A program made the position numbers and the translations under genes. Positions 57,007 through 64,000 of a stretch of DNA of 64,000 nucleotides are shown one piece after another. This DNA is from Ceratopteris richardii (lineage: Eukaryota; Streptophyta; Polypodiopsida; Polypodiales; Pteridaceae): positions 112,958,952-113,022,951 of the forward strand of contig CM035417.1 in NCBI GenBank assembly GCA_020310875.1, read 5' to 3'. The notes under the pieces were generated by a model. It was not told the DNA's origin and searched no databases. It worked only from the letters and a program-made list of their open reading frames with translations. The stretch's first letter is position 1. Every line of letters starts with the position of its first letter.

Positions 57007-59190
57007 CAAATACTAATCTGAAGTTGTGAAGGTAACCATCAATGGCACGGCTTCCTGTCTGTAACAACGGCTCCTATAAAATTTCCGAACTCCATCGAGA
57101 GGTGCGGGCGACATCCTGAGGCAGCAGTTGGCTTCCGATGTGCAGCTTGGAAAGGTAGTGTGAGGTTTACTTGAGCATGAAGCTATCTACTTCTGTAACT
57201 CTGGTCACTGTGCAGGCCTTTTATCAGAAAACAGCACTTTTGAGTGACCTCGCTCATGAGACTTCCGGAAAGCTCGACACTAATGTCACGCTCCTGCGCG
57301 GACGTAAGTGCGTTCTGAGGGGTATCCTGAGAACAACTGAACTGGAATACAGTATGTGAGTGGAACATTGCCCTGTGCGCACTACGATAGACATTATATT
57401 TTCGCCACTAGTTTATTCTGAACGTTATCTTTAACTTGGTCTCTCGCACCGCGGGATTCTCGATAGCTTCAAAATGAAGATCGAAGGCAAGTTGACGCAC
57501 CATGCACCAAAGAAATCCAGAGACATGCGTCGTTGTTTGTGAGGGATATGTAAATGGCGACATGAATCTTTTCTAAACTTGATCGATCGTCGAACGAGAA
57601 TATTACTTGTAGAAGAGCTCGGTCGTCTCACGTTTGTGCTCGTTTGTCTCACGTTTGTGCTCGAACGAGAATATTACTTGCGGCTTTTAGTGCTCGTTTG
57701 TCTCACGTTCTTTGGTTTCGCACCTCTCCACTTAACTGCCCTTGTGGGAGTTCTTCTGCTGGCGGAGAATACTGTACACTCGATGCTCGCTCATTATCCC
57801 CATAGTAGGTCGTGTCAACCTTCACCGCTTAGTAGTGATCCTGCTATCTTAATAACATGTTGCTTAAACCGTTCTGCTGGAGCAAAACGGTGTACAGTCG
57901 ATCCTCGCTCATTATCCCCGTAATGGCTCCAGTCAACCTTCACCGCTGCTAAATAGTGATAAGGAGGTGCTTTGTTACACATTAAAGGTGGGTTGATCCT
58001 GATATCTTAATACCATGTTGCTTGAATTTGTTCGACTTTGTGTATGTGGTTGGCTTCTCAATGAACGGGATCAACAACCTACTCCTAAAGTTTGCACTTG
58101 CGCGAGTTTTATGCACGTGGTTGCTGTCTTGTTATACAGTCAAATACTACTCTGAAGTTCTGAAAGTAACCATCAATGGCACGGTTTCCCGTCTGTAACA
58201 ATGGCTCTTATAAACTTTCCAGCACTCCATCACGAAGTGCAGGCAATATTCTGAAGCAGCACTACAGCATGGAAAGGTAGTGCGAGATTTATTTGAGCAT
58301 GATGCTCCCTGTTTCTCTCTTTTTCCCTACCTCCGCTCACTGTGCAGGACCTTTATCAGAAAACTGCACTTTTGAGTGACCTGGCTCATGAGTCTTCCGG
58401 AAACCTCTGCTCCACCGATTGCTCGACTCCAATGTCACGCTCCTGCGAGGACGCACGTGCGTTCTGAGGGGTATCCTGAGAACAAGTGAACTGGAATACA
58501 ATATGTCAGTGGACCATTGCCCTTTGCGCACTATTATTCTGAACGTTATCAGTGACTTGCTCGCACCGCGGGATCGAACCATGCACCAGAAATATGTAGA
58601 GACATCCATCGTTTCTGGTGAGGGACTTGTAAATGGCGACATAAATCTTTTCTGAACGAGAATATTACTTGCATAAGAGTTTGCGGCTTTAGTGCTCCTC
58701 CGTTTCACATTCTTTGATTTCACAATTCTCCACTTAAGTGCCCTTGTAGGAGCTCCTCTGCTGGCGGAGAATGCTGTACAGTCGATGCTCGCTCATTATC
58801 CCCGTAATGGCTCGATGGGGAGGTGCTTTTCTAACACATAAAAGGTGCGTTGATCCTGCTATCTTAATAACACGTTGATTCTGCTGGTGGAGAACGGTGT
58901 ACAGTCGATCCTCGCTCATTATCCCCGTAATCGTTCCTATCAACCTTCACCGCTGCCAAATAGTGATGAGGAGGTGCTATTGTTACGAATAGTGATGATG
59001 CCCAATAGTGATGAGGAGTTGACCCTGCTATTTAAATAGCATGTTGCTTAAACTTATTCGACTTTGATGAACGTAATGTCGCGACAGTGTATGTGGTTGG
59101 CTCGTCAATGAACGGGATCGACAACGTACTCCTAAAGTTTGCACGTGCGCGAGTTTTATGCAGCCTGCAGGTGGTTGCTGTCTTGGTATA
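57007..59190 (+). repeat. 1133-bp direct tandem duplication
   Basis: Copy 1 (57007-58140) and copy 2 (58141-about 59190) align in the same order: ACCATCAATGGCACGG, TATCAGAAAAC(A/T)GCACTTTTG, GTGCGTTCTGAGGGGTATCC and so on. A smaller unit containing TCGCTCATTATCCCC recurs inside (about 57785, 57905, 58790, 58913). No frame is conserved between the copies, so it is not obviously coding. Confidence 0.82.
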
Positions 59191-59399
59191 CACTAGCTAT
59201 CTTCCGATGTGTGTCATCATACACTGGTGGAGTGTCGACGTCTGGTAGAACACTTTTCCTTTTGGCACTGCATGAATTGAAAATTCTGATAATATATATC
59301 ACCAGTTTTCTACAAATTAAGAATCCATGAAGCCGCCAAAACAGAGGAATGTTATGCTACAATTTTTTTCCATATATTTGAAATTACAGCTTCATAAAG

Positions 59400-59918
59400 T
59401 AGTGGAGGTTTTACACGTTAACCTTTTAACATTGCAAGAATCCAGGTCTTAATCGCTGGCGTCTTCAACATCATCATGTTGACGTAGCCCCCGCAGTCTT
59501 CGTGCATCCTTCATCCTTTGTATCCACGAGGTAGACATCGAAATTTTCAACGAAGTTTGTACCAATATGGTGACAATATGGCTACCCATTCTGTAGTTTA
59601 ACAGCGAAATACAATACGATGTAATACATAAGCGTTTGTAATTTATTTGGCGACATTAGGTACTATAAAACACCAGAGAGTATATGCAGTTATTTCTCTT
59701 ACGAAATAGGCACACAGAAGAGTTACAGAGGAGCACTTCTTGCACCAAAAAAACGATATGTTTGTTTGATTAAGGATAGGTTATATATACATGTGTTGGG
59801 CCCGAATTGGGCCATTAAGCTATTACTAATGAGGTGGACACACTATGGTGCAATACTGATTGTTTGTGGTGTAATACTGATTGTTTGTGGTGCTTGCAAT
59901 TTAAAATCCTACAACACA
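59400..59918 (-). repeat. copia-D 3' LTR, minus strand (far end uncertain)
   Basis: On minus it opens TGTGTTGTAGG right after a purine-ended TTAAGGG. A TATA-like TATATATAACC lies at about 59778-59790, and ATTGTTTGTGGTG occurs twice (59858, 59879). The end at about 59400 is a guess; no second copy is present. Confidence 0.45.
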
Positions 59919-59929
59919 CCCTTAATTGA

Positions 59930-60892
59930 CAAGCTAAGTCCAAGGGGTTTGCAGACCAATCTTCTTACAATTTTCTACATGTTTCACTTTGTTTACAGAT
60001 TTTGCTAGAAAATCAGCCCATTGTTGATGAGTGCCAATATGCTTTGATTGCAGATTCCCATCGTGGATTAGTTTGTAGATGAACCGAAGCTTCATTGTAA
60101 TATAATATGTTTTGTGTTCTTTGAATGTTTTAAATTCTGAATGAGTGCGATGGTAGACATATTGTCACACTAAAGTAATATAGATTGTGGAGCAATTTCT
60201 CCCAAAAAAGATTTTAGCCAAATACCTTCATAACGAGCGACATTGAGATGTATTTTGCTTTCGTGGAAGATAAGGTCACCCTTTTTTTTTTTTACTCTAC
60301 TAAGTGTTGGGAGCCCCTATGAGTAGAAAGAGGTAGCCCTATAAGTGACGTGTAAATATTAGGGTCACTTAACCATCGTTTATAGTCAAGTGAAGCATAC
60401 AATGGTGGAAGCGGTTATGCCATTGGTGTGAGGATTGTTTTAATCCATACAAAGATTTAAGGAGTTTACAAACATGGGATGGATGTTTAGTAGATATGTG
60501 TCCAAGAGTTTGTTCCATGTATAGTTCCTTATCTAAGGTCCCATGTAGGAACATTCCCTTGACATCCATTTGGTGAAGGAGTAGGTGGGACAAGGAAGCC
60601 AATGCATTGAGGGCATGAAATGATGTGAGTTAAAGGACAAGGGAGAATGTGTCCTCAAAGTCAACACTAGGGACTTGGGAGAATCCTCATTCGACTAGTT
60701 GATCTTTGTAGTAGGAGATTGTACAATGAGGTTGGAGTTTTTTTTTAAGGAGCCACCTACAAGAGATGATATTCCGATTCGATGGGGTAGGTACAAGTGT
60801 CTAGGTGTGGTTCTCCATGCGTGAGTGATATTCAAGTCTAGTGTTGCTTTCCATTCGTATGATTCGTCTCCCTATAGCACATCTTCATCCAT
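59930..60892 (-). pseudogene. copia-D reverse transcriptase and RNase H remnants
   Basis: Minus strand: HQMDVKGMFLHGTLDKELYM and VCKLLKSLYGLKQSSHQWHN (60569-60390) are copia RT motif A and the following helix. Then a jump to the RNase H end near 60150-59960 (HKTYYITMKLRFIYKLIHDG, HIGTHQQWADFLAKSV). The part between, including the catalytic RT box, is missing. The family is different from copia-A/B. Confidence 0.75.
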
Positions 60893-61110
60893 GTCAGCAT
60901 GCTTCTTTGACATTCCATTTATTGGCTTCCACTGCCTCCTTTGAATCAGCACATCTTTAATCTGATTCTTACATAGACAAAAGTTTTTCCCATCAAATTT
61001 TTAGATCCCAAAATGGTCGTTGCCCTACAATTATAGCGCCTCCCCAAAACTCTGGCACTAGACCCTGATCCACCAGACATGCCTAAGACCTCTGATGCCA
61101 CCATGGTAGA
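60893..61110 (-). pseudogene. gag: copia-A/B family Gag, N-terminal fragment
   Basis: The minus strand opens ATG with VASEVLGMSGGSGSSARVLG and holds NQIKDVLIQRRQWKPINGMS followed by KKHADMDEDV, nearly identical to copia-B Gag (50818-51050). It is cut at about 60893 and joined to copia-D sequence. Confidence 0.82.
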
Positions 61111-62397
61111 TAAGTGAATAGAATGATAATGGAGCTAGAAGAATCCAAACACCAGTAAGGCTAAAGAAGGATGAACAAGTGTAAGATTTTGGGAGAGAAT
61201 TCAACAATCTTCTCAAAAAATTAATTAATGAATAGTAATGACCAAGCGAAAGATTCATGTGCGAATAAATGTGCTCATACCAATAAGTATATCAAGGAGT
61301 AAATCGACCATTCTATAGTTGACAAAACCAAAAAATCTAGTAAAAGTTTCCAAAGTATCCCCTACAAAATGAGCATATGAATAGTGTCAAATTCTTATAA
61401 AAACTACAAGTACTAACATGTTTATCTGCATAGTGAATCACTGACTCCACTACATATAATCAGTTACCGAAAAGAATCCAACTGTGAACAACTATCATAC
61501 ATCTTCTATGATGAGGCTAGGTAAGTCTTCCACCTACATTATTGAAGCGAGCCTCACATTTGGGTGTCTCCTAGTTAGAAAAACCTCACATGACCCTCTT
61601 TATCAAACATAAAAGGATTTATGCAAAAATGTAATTGCTATATCAATGACCACATGGATGTACATAAGCGGTATCCATAGAAGCATACATAGTGTATATG
61701 TGCTGAATATATGCAATAAAATGGCACTAAAAGGCTTAATGCTTAGCCCAAAAACTAGCCAATAACACCTGCAAGTGTCTGTCATCTCTATTGTTTAGGT
61801 TCACAAAACTACATAATTTGCAGTGGATGCTCTCCCCACATCTCAAAACCTTTTGAGAAACCTATAGTTTTATGAGTGTGGCTAAAAATATGGGCCCAAA
61901 GGAAAATAATTATTTTTGGATAAGTACAGAGAACGCTCTTTTTGATGTTCTTGAACCTATGTGAAAAGACTTATGCACGAAAGTAATCCAACATGGCTCC
62001 AAAAATCACCCAAAGAATGCTTCAAAAACAAGCTTTGAAAGCAAAGAATGAAGCTTTGAGGGACCAAAACATGTTCAAGCTAATGTTAACCCTAGTCTTT
62101 CCCCTTCTTCACACACCACAAGAGTGTAGCTTAGTGGCAAGAGATTGCCATGGTTAAGCAAGCTCTAGGGGGAACAGTGCTAGGATGGGGGACCTCCCAT
62201 GAAGTACCGGGTACCTCTATCTTCCTTGATCCTTGAGGTGATGGAGATGATAGTAGTTTGGTGATGGAGATGACAAGGTATGCCAAGGTCCACGCCTTGG
62301 TCGCCACCGTAGTCATGAGCCTTGGAGAAAGCTTTGGGTAGGCAGGCAAGTGTTGACTTCGCTCACACAAAAAGAACAAAGCTTTTGCATCGAAATG
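61111..62397 (-). other. copia-A/B family leader, minus strand
   Basis: Stretches match the copia-B leader (for example GTTTGATAAAGAGGGTCATG, inverse at about 61595-61614) and the left-arm leader next to the LTR. It is longer than in copia-B and contains a SINE-like insertion at about 62121-62280. No coding frame. Confidence 0.65.
62121..62215 (+). other. SINE-like element: tRNA-type A box joined to a 5S rRNA-like segment
   Basis: TAGCTTAGTGG (62127-62137) is a perfect tRNA A box. It is followed by GTTAAGCAAGCTCTAGGGGG and AGTGCTAGGATGGGGGACCT (62153-62194), which match the internal promoter half of plant 5S rRNA from memory (GTTAAGCGTGCTTGGGCG; AGTACTAGGATGGGTGACCT), then CCATGAAGTACCGGGT against its 3' part. 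The 5S 5' half is absent. It reads as a SINE of mixed tRNA/5S origin, not an rRNA gene. Confidence 0.6.
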
Positions 62398-62408
62398 CTC
62401 TAATACCA
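62397..62408 (-). other. copia primer-binding site
   Basis: The minus strand reads TGGTATTAGAGC, the initiator-Met site with one mismatch, one base after the LTR end. It fixes the minus orientation. Confidence 0.75.
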
Positions 62409-62409
62409 G

Positions 62410-62710
62410 TGAAGTATTTTGTTGGTAATGCACCACAATGTGCTCTCCTTCTTAAGATCTCCACAATGATATCCCCAAAGTAGAAAACCAAGCTCCAAGC
62501 ATCGCATACAGTACTCTGCATAGACGTTGCAGAATACGCAAAAAAACACAATACACAGCCTGAGCATAAACACAAACTTTTTTAGGTGTTACAAATGGGG
62601 TCAAACTTTTAGTCTATGGCTGACGAAGCCGCTATATGTTTTCTTAAAGAACATATACAGAAAAGTATCTAGTGGCCATTTGGCATTTCACATGGTCACT
62701 AATGATAACA
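62410..62710 (-). repeat. copia-A/B family LTR, minus strand
   Basis: 301 bp; on minus TGTTATCATTAGTG ... ATACTTCA. Same family as 27070, 50131 and 54966. It is the 5' LTR of the broken minus-strand copy running to 60893. Confidence 0.87.
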
Positions 62711-62989
62711 CATATTGATTTCCCTCCCCTTGAAAAATAGGGATGTGTAGGTAATAATGAACTCTTGTGTTTAGGATATTTTGATCCTATATTAATTTCT
62801 TGAAAGTGTTAGTTTCCCTTTGCAGCGGTAGACAAGATCTTTTCCTTCTTGTGGGAATGTTGCATATGTTTTGCGACAAAGCAAAGGAAAGTGACAGAAC
62901 TGCAAGCACGCGAATCATTGGGCATATTGCGAGGGCCTTAGATTTTAACATTACCTTTACTTCATGTGATATTCTTCGACATACAAATG
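62711..62989. other. Unassigned sequence
   Basis: Flank of the copia LTR. A TTTGCAG at about 62819-62825 resembles a splice acceptor, and an open frame follows it briefly, but I recognise no protein. Confidence 0.4.
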
Positions 62990-63075
62990 ATATACATACA
63001 TACATACATATATACATATATTTATACATACATACATAAGTACATACATAGAAGCAGAGGTAGATAGACAAAAAC

Positions 63076-63166
<91 letters not shown>

Positions 63167-63240
63167 TTACATACATACATAAGTACATACATACAAGCAT
63201 ATATAGACACACAAACACATATATAAGTCTCACTTCTCAC
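62990..63240. repeat. (CATA)n-(TA)n-(CATA)n microsatellite
   Basis: CATA-type repeats, then TA units at 63077-63164, then CATA again with shared flanks (CATACATACATAAGTACATA on both sides). No coding content. Confidence 0.96.
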
Positions 63241-64000
63241 ACCGAACATAGAACATATCAGCTTAGACATACATATATAGGCATGTATGAATGCGCATAG
63301 TGACATCTATGTTAATGGCCAATTAACAAATAGATTCCAACAAATTGTTGATCACTTTTGTTGAGGACGAGCAGCATCCAAGGGAACGTTACGATATCAA
63401 TATGTTGCAAAGTGAATTTTGAAGGATTCACATCTTCCATAATTTTATCGATATGTTACAAAGTTAATTTTAAAGGATTCACATCTTGCATAATTCTATC
63501 GAAGAGAACTAACATTGTTTTACGAAGACAACTTTGGAGATCGATTATTTATGGCATTGCTCACTTTATTCTTATTCGAAACGGATACTAAACAGTCGGT
63601 TCTGATAGAGTCAGTACTACTATGAGCTTGAAGGGTTTCGTAAGTGCATATAGTAAAATAACTTATATTAGTTTTTGGAACATACACTGATGAAATGCGA
63701 GAAATAGAGAAGATGTATGAAGGTAGACTGGTACAAAACACAAAGATGTCAGCCGTTAAGGAACATGCCATGTCGAAAAGAGTCCTCTTTACCAAGATAC
63801 CTTGAGAAAACTATTCATACTTTCAAGAATCAGATTTGATTTACTGATTTGTAAATTATTCACAGGACCTAAAACTAAATTTTGCAATGGATGTATAAAG
63901 AGGTTTAACATACGAGAGCATACAACATGCTTCTAGAATGTTATATAATGCAACCTATCCAGCGTACTTGATCTCGGGCAATCCAAAGATGAGGATTCTC
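63241..64000. other. Unassigned sequence
   Basis: A roughly 50-bp motif with TTGAAGGATTCACATCTTCC is repeated once (63416 and 63466). No frame or element recognised. Confidence 0.5.

Noticed and set aside
62101-62220. 5S rRNA gene
   Set aside because: Only the 3' half resembles 5S; the first half is a tRNA-type A box and other sequence, so no full 5S RNA could be made.
62711-62735. Purine-rich tract beside the 62710 LTR end as a polypurine tract
   Set aside because: Primer site and leader lie on the other side, so this is a 5' LTR; the outer flank does not resemble the copia 3' end.
62800-63039. Host exon after a TTTGCAG acceptor
   Set aside because: No recognisable protein, frame runs into a microsatellite, and no partner exon is seen.

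Overview
This window looks like repeat-dense, AT-rich nuclear DNA of a land plant. It holds Ty1/copia, Ty3/gypsy, L1-type LINE and En/Spm (CACTA) elements, pol III-promoter SINE-like pieces, and very long dinucleotide and tetranucleotide arrays. I recognise no host protein-coding gene and no functional rRNA or tRNA gene. The species cannot be named from the sequence. Coordinates and motifs were read by eye; similarity statements compare copies inside the window or recall known families.

Layout. 1-11429: Ty3/gypsy element 'gypsy-1' (5' LTR cut by the window start, gag, protease, RT-RNase H, integrase, 3' LTR 9289-11429). It lies inside a CACTA fragment (CACTA-A, 11430-12340), which itself interrupts a minus-strand gypsy remnant (gypsy-3, 12341-about 13920). 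13920-14310: compound microsatellite. 14985-16540: degenerate copia-C. 17085-18225: microsatellites around an LTR end and primer site. 18411-19728 (minus): a gag-like relic. 21930-26297: a fairly complete but broken LINE (LINE-2).

26930-56709 is the most structured part. Two copies of another LINE family (LINE-1L on minus, LINE-1R on plus) stand head to head about a spacer at 42897-43691. Both carry the same internal endonuclease deletion, and both are interrupted by the same copia family at the same codon of ORF2, so this is best read as one old inverted duplication. The left copy was later split by gypsy-2 (30013-36552, with its RNase H block inverted and an extra third ORF), a 3-kb satellite with palindromic units (36553-39576) and CACTA-B (39577-41096). 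The right copy carries two copia interiors that share a middle LTR (47613-55264), and a deletion fused LINE ORF2 to copia integrase.

56710-59190 is a GC-richer stretch with a 1133-bp direct duplication. 59400-62710 holds minus-strand copia pieces (copia-D, then a copia-A/B-family copy), with a tRNA/5S-like SINE in the leader. The last 1.3 kb is microsatellite and unassigned sequence.

No element looks able to move by itself. Nearly all frames carry nonsense codons that a single C-to-T change can explain, as expected for methylated, silenced repeats. No defence or metabolic gene system was found; the interest lies in the rearrangements, the RNA-level signals and the extra retroelement ORF.
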